Position numbers and translations under genes: made by a program. Below the pieces are notes generated by a model that saw nothing but the letters and a program-made list of their open reading frames with translations, ran no database searches and was not told the DNA's origin. This document shows positions 1 through 5,915 of a DNA stretch of 8,932 bases, one piece after another. The stretch covers positions 1 through 8,932 of the forward strand of contig CANMAT010000114.1 of NCBI GenBank assembly GCA_947494865.1, in the 5' to 3' direction. The number at the start of each line of letters is the position of its first letter. Within the stretch, counting starts at the first letter, position 1. Origin of the DNA: Deltaproteobacteria bacterium (GTDB lineage Bacteria; Myxococcota_A; Polyangia; Polyangiales; Ga0077539).

Positions 1-528
1 GTACCCGAACGACGTGCCCCCGTGCGAGAAGCGCAGCGCGGAGGTGGGAATGTGATGGACGGTGGGGCGCCACGCGACGGTGAGCGCGCCGAGCGTGAAG
101 GGCGCGCGCGCGTCGGCGGGCATCGGGCGCACGTCGGCGTATTCGTCGAGCGTGAGGGGGTGCTTCGCGCCGTCGGCGTCCATCAGCACGCTCATCCCGC
201 CGCGGAGGCGCTCGCACCAAAGGCCAGCGAGCACCTCGGGGATCGCGTGCAAGGCGCACCGACGTCGCGTGACGAAGCGGCGCCAGAACAGGAGCTGCTC
301 GAGGCCGCCCACGTGGTCGCCGTGGAGGTGCGTGATGAGCACGTGGTCGATGTCGTCGAGGCCCAGCGCGGGGCCGCCGCGGGACCCGAGGGCGCCGAGC
401 GCGCGGGCCAGCGCGGGCGGCGCGTCGACGAGCACCCGCGTGTCGTCGGCCTCGATGAGCAAGCACGCGTTGTAGTAGCGCGCCGTGAACGCGTCACCGA
501 CGCCGACGACCCGGACCGAGAGCGACAT
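1..528 (-). CDS. Metallo-beta-lactamase-fold hydrolase, RNase Z-like (partial, C-terminus outside window)
   Basis: The minus strand reads from an ATG at 528-526 without a stop to base 1, giving 176 residues of an incomplete protein. The N-terminus (MSLSVRVVGVGDAF) is the usual first strand of the fold. The diagnostic metal site THLHGDHVGG lies at residues 66-75, with His67, His69, Asp71 and His72 as zinc ligands. A later His pair at 158-159 (VHHIPTSALRF) probably supplies the third-motif ligand. The loop spacing and the HHIPTSALRFSHGG stretch resemble RNase Z/arylsulfatase-like members more than true beta-lactamases; the substrate cannot be read from this part. No clear Shine-Dalgarno sequence precedes the ATG. 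The gene diverges from the cytochrome gene across about 106 bp (529-634), in which I see no convincing promoter. The family call is firm; the subfamily is a guess. Confidence 0.9.
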   Translation of the reverse strand, partial: MSLSVRVVGVGDAFTARYYNACLLIEADDTRVLVDAPPALARALGALGSRGGPALGLDDIDHVLITHLHGDHVGGLEQLLFWRRFVTRRRCALHAIPEVLAGLWCERLRGGMSVLMDADGAKHPLTLDEYADVRPMPADARAPFTLGALTVAWRPTVHHIPTSALRFSHGGTSFGY

Positions 529-623
529 GACCCGTGACGATACGACGTTTCGCGGGTGTATGACTTTTCATGAAGGTTCGAGCCCGCGGCGCACGACCAT
601 GCGGCGACGGTTCGACAACGCGC

Positions 624-630
624 AGAGGTG
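624..630 (+). promoter_or_regulatory. Ribosome binding site deciding the start at 635
   Basis: AGAGGTG ends four bases before the ATG at 635. It favours this start over the upstream in-frame ATGs at 485, 527, 560 and 599, which lack a comparable site and would put charged sequence before the signal peptide. Confidence 0.55.
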
Positions 631-634
631 CTTC

Positions 635-961
635 ATGCGACGGTTGCTGGCGATCGGTCTTCGCGCGCTCTTCGGGTGCAACAGCGGCGGCTCGGGGGCG
701 ACGTGCCCGACCACGAGCACGCTCACGTACGACAACTTCGGTCGGCAGTTCTTCGCGAGCTACTGTGACCGCTGTCACACGTCGCGCGAGGGGCCGACGC
801 TCAACTCGCTCGCCACCATTCGCGCCAACTCCACGGCGATCGACAACGCCGCGGCGGCGGGCCCTTCGGCGACCAACACCGCGATGCCCGAGGGGACCCC
901 GCAGCCCTCCAACGCCGAGCGACTCCAATTGGGCGAGTGGCTCGCATGCGGCGCCCGCTGA
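635..961 (+). CDS. Small c-type cytochrome-like lipoprotein
   Basis: A 108-residue protein, probably exported and lipidated. Residues 1-14 (MRRLLAIGLRALFG) look like a short lipoprotein signal ending in a lipobox-like LFGC, with Cys15 as the modified residue. An Arg at position 10 inside the hydrophobic core is unusual and may weaken export or hint at a sequence error. A single haem-c attachment site CDRCH is at 44-48; Met84 in AMPEG is a plausible sixth haem ligand. The C-terminal helix ends LGEWLACGAR, as in other myxobacterial monohaem domains. Cys24 and Cys105 could pair. Family knowledge implies covalent haem and electron transfer in the periplasm or at a membrane surface; no redox partner is nearby, so the pathway is unknown. 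It is separated from the next gene by 62 bp. Confidence 0.75.
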   Translation: MRRLLAIGLRALFGCNSGGSGATCPTTSTLTYDNFGRQFFASYCDRCHTSREGPTLNSLATIRANSTAIDNAAAAGPSATNTAMPEGTPQPSNAERLQLGEWLACGAR

Positions 962-986
962 CCTTCGCCTCCCCGCAGCGACGCCC

Positions 987-1015
987 TTGACCTTTGGGGC
1001 CGTCTGAGACTCCAT
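987..1015 (+). promoter_or_regulatory. Possible weak sigma-70 type promoter before 1024
   Basis: A TTGACC at 987-992 matches five of six bases of the -35 consensus. Seventeen bases further lies only a poor -10 (CTCCAT, 1010-1015). The -35 resembles the better promoter at 3443. Transcription from here would give a leaderless or nearly leaderless message for the gene at 1024, consistent with its lack of a Shine-Dalgarno sequence. Confidence 0.25.
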
Positions 1016-1023
1016 GCGGGCCG

Positions 1024-2604
1024 ATGCCGCCCGGCAACACGACACCGCCGCCTCGTAACACCACCGCGCCCGCCGCCGCGAAGGTGTCGGGATGGCTGTG
1101 GGCGGCGCTGAAGGTCGTGGTCGGCGCGGCGCTCTACGTGCTCGCCGCGCTGCTGGTGTTTCTCGTGATCGAGCACGCGCTCTCACGCGCCGCGGCGGTG
1201 GCGGCGGTGATGCTCACCAGCGTGTTCGCCCCCGTCGCGCTCACGCAGATGCTCACGCCCGCGTTTCGTCGGCTCGACCCTGCGACGACCTTCGCGCGCG
1301 TGCTCCCGGGCGTCGTGGGCCTCTGCGCGCTGATCACCCTCGGCGCACTCCCGCTGAGCGCGCGCGGGCCGGTGTCGCAGGCCCTGCGCGGCGTCGGCGC
1401 GCGCTACCCGCACGCGGGGGCGCTCCCCCTGGGTGCGGCGCGGCTCGTGGGCCGCGCGCTCGACGTCAGCGCCGCGACCGATGCGGGCGTGCGCGACGCG
1501 GGCGTGCGCGACGCGGGCGTGCGCGACGCGGGCGTCGTGTCCGCGCGCGACGTCGCCGACGACGCGCCCGAGGTCGTGCGTTCGATGGCCGATGTGCCTC
1601 ACGCAGACGTGACCGGCGCCGGGGCGGCCGAAGCGGGCGTGACCGAGGCCGTCGACGCCGTCGCGGCTCCTCTGCATGCGGGCGCACAGCCCGGCGACGA
1701 GGACGAGCACACGCTCGCGCTGGTGTCGCCGTGTGACTTCCCGCGTGGGGTGATCGCGGCCGACCTCGAGGGCGACGCGCGCGACGAGGTGGTGCTCTAC
1801 TGCGTCGAGAGTGTGCACGTATTCGCGCTCAGCGAAGGTCATTTGCGCGAGCGGCTCCGCTTCGTCCCGGTCGCGCCGCGGGGGCTCGAGGCTGGCCTCG
1901 GAAGCCCCGCGGTGTACGACATGGACGGCGACGGTCGGCGCGACGTGGTGGTCTGCGAGCACTATACGAGCGAGCGCGGCGGCGGCCGCGGCGGGGTCAC
2001 GCGCTACGTGGTGAACCGCGGCGACGGTCGCTTCGGCGGACTCGTGGAGCTCGACAGGCTCGACGGATGCGGGGCCGTGGCCGTGGGCGATGTGACGGGC
2101 GATGGCCGCGACGAGCTCCTCGTGGCGCACACCGGCAACCCCTACCAGGCAACGCTGCCGCAGGGCGACCTCGCGTGGTTCGTGCGGAGCGGGCGCTCGT
2201 GGGCGCGGCGTGGTCGCCTCGCGGTGGGCCGCTGGCCCGTCGACATCGAGGTGCTCGACGTGAGCGGCGACGGCGTGCGAGACGTGGTCGTGCGTCACGA
2301 CTGGGAGAACAGCCCGCCGGTGGTGCTCCCCGGGTCGCGGGCGGGTCTGCGCCCGATGGACGCGACGCTGCACGCTCCCGAGCCGGACCTCGCGCGGCGG
2401 GTGACGGCTCGCTTCGACCTCGACGACGTGACCGACAGCGCAGAGATCACCGCCACGCGCGCGCTCAGGCTCACGCGCTCGGCGCCCTCCGACGCCCCCG
2501 CGATCCGCGAGGTGTCGGGCGAGCCGGTCACGCTTCCGCCGCAGCCCGTCGGCGCCGACGCTTCCGTCGACGCGGGCGACGATGACGACCCCGACAAGGC
2601 GTGA
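1024..2604 (+). CDS. Membrane-anchored FG-GAP/VCBS-like repeat protein
   Basis: A 526-residue protein of unknown specific function. After a short Pro/Thr-rich N-terminus it has three likely membrane helices at about 24-50, 56-80 and 93-113. A low-complexity segment follows (about 150-225), including four consecutive DAGV units. The C-terminal half (about 235-480) carries Asp-rich loops typical of FG-GAP/VCBS beta-propeller repeats: DLEGDARDE (248-256), DMDGDGRRD (299-307), DVTGDGRDE (356-364), DVSGDGVRD (412-420) and a degenerate DLDDVTDSAE (465-474). In the family these loops bind calcium and the propeller mediates adhesion or protein contacts. The N-terminal helices imply inner-membrane anchoring with the propeller outside the cytoplasm, which is inference. 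The ATG at 1024 was chosen; a TTG at 994 in the same frame is an alternative. The stop touches a possible GTG start (2601) of the methyltransferase gene. Confidence 0.75.
   Translation: MPPGNTTPPPRNTTAPAAAKVSGWLWAALKVVVGAALYVLAALLVFLVIEHALSRAAAVAAVMLTSVFAPVALTQMLTPAFRRLDPATTFARVLPGVVGLCALITLGALPLSARGPVSQALRGVGARYPHAGALPLGAARLVGRALDVSAATDAGVRDAGVRDAGVRDAGVVSARDVADDAPEVVRSMADVPHADVTGAGAAEAGVTEAVDAVAAPLHAGAQPGDEDEHTLALVSPCDFPRGVIAADLEGDARDEVVLYCVESVHVFALSEGHLRERLRFVPVAPRGLEAGLGSPAVYDMDGDGRRDVVVCEHYTSERGGGRGGVTRYVVNRGDGRFGGLVELDRLDGCGAVAVGDVTGDGRDELLVAHTGNPYQATLPQGDLAWFVRSGRSWARRGRLAVGRWPVDIEVLDVSGDGVRDVVVRHDWENSPPVVLPGSRAGLRPMDATLHAPEPDLARRVTARFDLDDVTDSAEITATRALRLTRSAPSDAPAIREVSGEPVTLPPQPVGADASVDAGDDDDPDKA
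1480..1536 (+). repeat. In-frame 15-bp tandem repeat encoding DAGVR
   Basis: Three 15-bp units (gaYgcgggcgtgcgc) and a partial fourth encode DAGVR DAGVR DAGVR DAGV, residues 153-171 of the membrane FG-GAP protein. The first unit differs only by GAT for GAC. The near-identity of the DNA, not just of the protein, suggests recent slippage or duplication. The repeat lies in the linker between membrane domain and propeller, so copy number can vary without breaking a fold. Confidence 0.9.
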
Positions 2605-2617
2605 ACTCCGGGGCCAC

Positions 2618-2622
2618 GAGGA
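2618..2622 (+). promoter_or_regulatory. Ribosome binding site deciding the start at 2631
   Basis: GAGGA lies eight bases before the ATG at 2631. This supports that ATG over the in-frame GTG at 2601, which overlaps the preceding stop codon, and over a second ATG at 2637. Confidence 0.55.
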
Positions 2623-2630
2623 TCAACGCA

Positions 2631-3446
2631 ATGGGAATGCTGTTCGAAGTCGCCTCACGCATCGCGCGCACGCCGCTCGACTCTCCGCTGCGATGGCTCG
2701 CGGGGCGCCTCACGCGCTACACCGACATCGCCGACAACCTGAACAACTGCGACTTCGCCTCGAACGGCGAGGGCTTCGTGATGCGCAAGGGAGCGCCGCA
2801 CTGGCGCGTCGCCTTCGACGTGGGCGCCAACATGGGCGACTGGGCGCGCGACGTGGTGGGCTACAACCCCGCGTGCGCGGTGCACAGCTTCGAGGCGTCG
2901 CCGTCGACCTTCGAGATGCTCCGCGAGCGCGTGGGCACGCTGCCCGGCGTGACCCTCCACGCGATGGGAGCAGGCGCCGAAGAGGGCGAGATCGCCTTCC
3001 ACGACCAGGGCCGCGGCTCGGTGCTCTCGTCGTTTGTGTCGCGCGACCCGAGCGCCGCGCAAGGCCCCGACCGCGTGGTGCCCGTGCGCGTGCGGCCCCT
3101 CGACGCCGTGCGCGCCGAGCTCGGCCTCGACCGCGTGGACTTCATCAAGGTCGACACCGAGGGGTACGAGCTCCCGGTGCTGCGCGGCCTGCGCGAGACG
3201 CTGAGCCAGCGCCGCGTAGACTGCGTCCAGTTCGAGTACGGCGGCACGTGGCTCGACGCGGGAGCGCGCCTCCGCGAGGCCTGCGCGCTCTTCGCCGCGC
3301 ATGGCTTCACCGTGTACCGCATGATGCCCGACCGCGTGGTGCCCTTCGCCTACAACCCGGGCCGCGACGAGCACTTCAAGTACGCCAACTTTCTCGCGGC
3401 GCACGACCCTTCAGTGTTCGCGCGCTGGGGCATCCCGGGCGCTTGA
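2631..3446 (+). CDS. FkbM-family SAM-dependent methyltransferase
   Basis: A 271-residue protein of normal length for a stand-alone FkbM domain (named after the FK506 O-methyltransferase). The Rossmann motif I VAFDVGANMGDW is at 60-71, where the glycine-rich loop binds S-adenosylmethionine. The acidic second strand SFEASPSTFEML is at 86-97; its Glu normally holds the ribose. The family signature VDFIKVDTEGYELPVLRGL is at 169-187, followed by QFEYGG at 200-205. Family members usually methylate hydroxyls of sugars, polyketides or cell-surface glycans; the acceptor cannot be told here. No signal peptide is visible, so it should be cytoplasmic. The start lies 26 bp past the upstream stop, so the two genes are probably co-transcribed, though their functions show no obvious link. 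The stop codon overlaps the -35 element of the next promoter. Confidence 0.9.
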   Translation: MGMLFEVASRIARTPLDSPLRWLAGRLTRYTDIADNLNNCDFASNGEGFVMRKGAPHWRVAFDVGANMGDWARDVVGYNPACAVHSFEASPSTFEMLRERVGTLPGVTLHAMGAGAEEGEIAFHDQGRGSVLSSFVSRDPSAAQGPDRVVPVRVRPLDAVRAELGLDRVDFIKVDTEGYELPVLRGLRETLSQRRVDCVQFEYGGTWLDAGARLREACALFAAHGFTVYRMMPDRVVPFAYNPGRDEHFKYANFLAAHDPSVFARWGIPGA

Positions 3447-3472
3447 CCGTCGCGAGAGGGTTCGCGTACGGT
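3443..3472 (+). promoter_or_regulatory. Promoter for the cobalamin-riboswitch operon
   Basis: TTGACC (3443-3448) and TACGGT (3467-3472) are spaced by 18 bp. The -35 matches five of six consensus bases; the -10 keeps its first T, second A and last T. Transcription would begin near 3479, just upstream of the riboswitch, giving a leader of about 270 nt. The -35 overlaps the methyltransferase stop codon, so the transcription units are packed end to end. Confidence 0.6.
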
Positions 3473-3507
3473 CGCGCCGCTTCAGAGAGCGCCCGGTGGG
3501 GCTCCCT

Positions 3508-3666
3508 GGTGCGTTTCCATCGATTCGCGACAACAGCTCACGGGAAGTCCGGTGCGACGCCGGCGCGGCCCCCGCCACTGTATCCAGGGACGAACGCGGC
3601 ACGATGCCACCTTCACGGGGAAGGCGCCGCGGGAGGCTGATCTGGGAGCCAGGAGACCACGCTGTA
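3508..3666 (+). promoter_or_regulatory. Cobalamin (B12) riboswitch
   Basis: This non-coding stretch carries the conserved core of the cobalamin aptamer in the right order. GGGAAGTCCGGTGCGACG starts at 3542, with a stem-loop CCGGTG-CGA-CGCCGG at 3549-3563. CCCCCGCCACTGTA, the CCGCNACTGT core, follows at about 3570-3592. GCCACCTTCACGGGGAAGGC lies at 3606-3625. The B12 box GAGCCAGGAGACCACGC is at 3646-3662. These RNAs bind adenosylcobalamin or a related form and shut off the downstream gene when B12 is plentiful. The outer edges are approximate because the closing stem is not obvious. It sits about 86 bp before the propeller lipoprotein start, with no intervening gene. No poly-U terminator follows, so translational control is more likely than attenuation (inference). 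Confidence 0.93.
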
Positions 3667-3682
3667 GGTTGCAACGCCCGGC

Positions 3683-3733
3683 GCCCGACAGGCGCGTCGG
3701 GTCGTACTTCCAACACCGCGCGGGTGCGCGCGG
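3683..3733 (+). promoter_or_regulatory. Two hairpins between aptamer and start codon, possible expression platform
   Basis: Two perfect six-base-pair hairpins stand in tandem: CCCGAC/GTCGGG around loop AGGCGC (3684-3701, extendable by a G-U pair) and CCGCGC/GCGCGG around loop GGGTGC (3716-3733). The second ends just inside the GGACGGAA stretch that is the only candidate Shine-Dalgarno region for the ATG at 3752. Neither is followed by a T-run, so they are not intrinsic terminators. The first could be the 3' hairpin whose loop contacts the aptamer, the second a ribosome-site sequesterer. In DNA this GC-rich, such stems also arise by chance. Confidence 0.4.
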
Positions 3734-3751
3734 ACGGAACCAGCCTCTCTC

Positions 3752-5113
3752 ATGGCCTCTCGTGCATCACTCTTCACCCTGACGGTGGCCGCGCTGAGCG
3801 CGGGCTGCTTCGACGACGCGGCGCTTCGCCCGGCGACCGACGATCTCGGCGTCGTCGATGTGCCCAAGAACCCTCTCGACGTGGTCGACGCGGGCGCCGA
3901 CGTCGCTTCGCCCCTCGACGCAGACCTCGACGCGGCCGACGCCGACGACGCGGCCCTCGACGCCCCAAAAGACAGCGCTGCCGACGCCGACGACGCGCCC
4001 GATGCGGCCGCGCCTGCGTGCGCGCTCGATCGCGTGCTCGTCACGACGAGCAACTTCGTGAGCGGCGGATACGCGTTGGGCCGCTTCGCGCCGACGCCGT
4101 CGCTCGCGCCAAGTTCGGTGATGGCGCCCGATCAAGATCACGTTCCCGTGCAGAGCGGCTGCGTGATCTACAACCTGCTCCGCGGCAACGACGTGCTCGC
4201 CGTGCTCGACCCGACGGACCTCCCCAACGTTGCGCGGCGCATCCCGCTGCGCACGGGGAGCGACGCGGGCGCGCGCTACCAGGCCAACCCGTACGATGTG
4301 TACACGTACGCGCCGAACAAGGCCTACGTGGTGCAGTACGCGCTCCCTCGCATCGCCGTGGTGGACCCTTCGCGCGACGGCGCCGAGGCCGTGCTTCGAA
4401 GCATCGACCTTTCGCCCGTGCGCTCGCCCGACGACCGCGACGCCTCGGGGTCGCCGGAGCCGACGGCGATCGTGCGCGCGGGCCGCCACGTGTTCGTCGC
4501 GCTGCAGAACCTCAACGCGTTCACGCCGGTGACCAACGGCACGCTCGCGGTGATCGACCCGGCGACGGACACGCTGCTCGACATCGACGGCTCGACCCCC
4601 GCGTTCGACGCCGTGCGCCTCACGGGGCGCAACCCCGTCGCGATGGATGTTACCCGCGGCGGTCGCCTCGTGGTGGTCGAGTCCGGCGTGGTGGTGTTCA
4701 CCCCGCCGCAGATGCTCGACGGCGGCGTCGAGATGATCGACCCGGTGACGTATCGCCCGTCGGGCTTTCTCGTGACGGAGGCGCAGCTCGGCGGCGACAT
4801 CAAGGGCCTCGTGATGCTCGACGAGGCGCGCGCGTGGGTGGTGGTGACGCAGCTCGTGGCCGGCGGCGCCGCGAGCGAGCGCGTGGTAGAGCTCAATCTC
4901 GACGCCCCGATGGGCTCCCGCATCGGCGCCACCATCGTGTCGACGGGCTCGATCGGCGCGATCGCGCGCGACCCGAGCGGCAACGTGTGGGTGCTCGATC
5001 GAACGACGGGGCGCGCGGGCGCTCGCGTGTTCAATCCGCTCGGGATGGAAGTCACCACGGCGCCGCTTTCGTCGGGGACATACCCCCCGGCGGGGATCGC
5101 GTTCGTGCCGTGA
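3752..5113 (+). CDS. Riboswitch-controlled YncE/BtuG-like beta-propeller surface lipoprotein
   Basis: A 453-residue protein. Residues 1-18 form a signal peptide with lipobox LSAGC; Cys19 would be lipidated. A tether very rich in Asp and Ala follows (about 21-90). The rest (about 91-453) is a repeat domain of the YncE type: short strands ending in acidic turns such as DVLAVLDPTD (147-156), NPYDVYTYAPNKAYVVQY (179-196), RIAVVDPSRDG (200-210), GTLAVIDPATDTLLDID (263-279), MIDPVTY (328-334) and NVWVLDRTTG (411-420). About seven blades would fit the length. The cobalamin riboswitch directly upstream suggests a B12-related role. In Bacteroides, BtuG is a riboswitch-linked propeller lipoprotein that binds cobalamin at the cell surface and caps the BtuB transporter. 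The equivalence is inferred from fold and context, not from sequence identity. The stop overlaps the next gene by four bases, suggesting translational coupling. The Shine-Dalgarno signal is weak. Confidence 0.85.
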   Translation: MASRASLFTLTVAALSAGCFDDAALRPATDDLGVVDVPKNPLDVVDAGADVASPLDADLDAADADDAALDAPKDSAADADDAPDAAAPACALDRVLVTTSNFVSGGYALGRFAPTPSLAPSSVMAPDQDHVPVQSGCVIYNLLRGNDVLAVLDPTDLPNVARRIPLRTGSDAGARYQANPYDVYTYAPNKAYVVQYALPRIAVVDPSRDGAEAVLRSIDLSPVRSPDDRDASGSPEPTAIVRAGRHVFVALQNLNAFTPVTNGTLAVIDPATDTLLDIDGSTPAFDAVRLTGRNPVAMDVTRGGRLVVVESGVVVFTPPQMLDGGVEMIDPVTYRPSGFLVTEAQLGGDIKGLVMLDEARAWVVVTQLVAGGAASERVVELNLDAPMGSRIGATIVSTGSIGAIARDPSGNVWVLDRTTGRAGARVFNPLGMEVTTAPLSSGTYPPAGIAFVP

Positions 5114-5835
5114 GCCTCTCCACGCGCGTGTGCGCGTGGATCGTCGCCGTGTCGATCGCCTCGGGGTGCGGTGCGCCGCCCTCCGACGACGGGGACGCGC
5201 GCGTCGACCACGACGCCGAGGCAGGATGCGACGAGGGCGACGTGCTCACCCTCGCAGACGGTCGCGCGACGGGTGGACATTATGCGTCTACGCTCGTTTC
5301 GTTCACGCCGGGCCCCGGAGCGACCTTCGGCGCCGATGCGTTGCCGGGCGTGGTGCTCGGACCGCCGCAGGGCGCGGGGGACCTCCGCGGGGGCACCGAT
5401 GTGGTGTCACTCGGCGCGGGCGGCGAGATCGTCGTGGGCTTCGATGTGGACATCGTTGACGGCCCCGGCGACGACCTTGCGGTCTTCGAAAACCCCTTTC
5501 AGGTGCCGGGCGCGCGCGAGCGCTACTGGGAGGAGTTCGGCGAGGTGTCGGTGAGCCTTGACGGCGTCACCTGGACGACCTTCGCGTGCGACCCGCGGGG
5601 GCCACGGCCTCACACGGGCTGCGCGGGCTGGAGCCCCGTGTACAGCGCGCCGGAGAGCGGCTTCTGCGCGACCGATCCGCGCGTGTCGGGGGGCGACCTC
5701 TTCGACCTCGCGCGCGTCGGCGTGGCGCGGGCCCGTTACGTTCGCGTTCGCGATCTTCGCACGCAGGGCGTCGCGGAGCCGTCGACGGGCTTCGACCTCG
5801 ACGCGGTCGCGGCCCTCCACGCGAGGCCGCGGTAG
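5110..5835 (+). CDS. Conserved companion lipoprotein of the B12-regulated operon
   Basis: A 241-residue protein starting at a GTG within the GTGA overlap with the propeller gene. Residues 1-19 are a signal peptide ending SIASGC, Cys20 being the likely lipidation site, followed by a short Asp/Ala-rich tether. The domain has a recognisable family pattern: LVSFTPGPGATFG (62-74), VVLGPPQGAG (81-90), DVVSLGAGGEIVVGFD (97-112), VDGPGDDLAVFENPF (116-130), and a C-terminal ARYVRVRDL (207-215) with STGFDLDAVAALH (225-237). The end resembles discoidin/jelly-roll-like beta-sandwiches. From memory, proteins with this pattern occur beside YncE-like propellers and TonB receptors under B12 riboswitches; that needs a search. 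Cysteines 40, 160, 171 and 186 could form disulfides. Likely role: surface cobalamin capture together with the propeller (inference). A longer frame open from 3496 is not used, because the part upstream of 5110 is Arg-rich and overlaps the propeller gene. Confidence 0.85.
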   Translation: MSLSTRVCAWIVAVSIASGCGAPPSDDGDARVDHDAEAGCDEGDVLTLADGRATGGHYASTLVSFTPGPGATFGADALPGVVLGPPQGAGDLRGGTDVVSLGAGGEIVVGFDVDIVDGPGDDLAVFENPFQVPGARERYWEEFGEVSVSLDGVTWTTFACDPRGPRPHTGCAGWSPVYSAPESGFCATDPRVSGGDLFDLARVGVARARYVRVRDLRTQGVAEPSTGFDLDAVAALHARPR

Positions 5836-5841
5836 CGCTGC

Positions 5842-5870
5842 TGGTGTGCGCCGGGTTGTGTGTGTAGGAT
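5842..5870 (+). promoter_or_regulatory. Possible promoter before 5916
   Basis: TAGGAT at 5865-5870 is a fair -10 (four of six bases). A weak -35 (TGGTGT, 5842-5847) stands 17 bp upstream. A six-base-pair hairpin CGCCGC/GCGGCG follows at 5876-5892, in what would be the leader. It has no T-run, so it is not a clear terminator for the upstream operon. Confidence 0.3.
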
Positions 5871-5897
5871 CCGCGCGCCGCGCCGGGCGGCGTCGGA

Positions 5898-5903
5898 TAG
5901 GAG
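5898..5903 (+). promoter_or_regulatory. Ribosome binding site for the GTG start at 5916
   Basis: TAGGAG lies 12 bases before the GTG at 5916, a slightly long spacing. No ATG alternative precedes the membrane segment, so the GTG start is accepted. Confidence 0.45.
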
Positions 5904-5915
5904 CGTCACGGCAAC

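Noticed and set aside
571..578. Palindrome TTCATGAA-like site in the divergent intergenic region
   Set aside because: Too short and unrepeated to support an operator call.
1183..2373. 396-codon minus-strand open frame opposite the FG-GAP protein
   Set aside because: Composition dominated by Arg, His and Ala; the plus strand has clear repeat motifs and membrane helices.
2582..3640. 352-codon plus-strand frame overlapping the methyltransferase
   Set aside because: Arg-rich out-of-frame shadow; the FkbM motifs are in the 2631 frame.
3496..5109. Long plus-strand open frame continuous with the gene at 5110
   Set aside because: Its translation is Arg-rich and overlaps the riboswitch and the whole propeller gene; the real start is the GTG at 5110, followed by a proper lipoprotein signal.
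5876..5892. GC hairpin as an intrinsic terminator
   Set aside because: No T-run follows, and it lies between a -10-like element and a ribosome site; stems of this size are common at this GC content.
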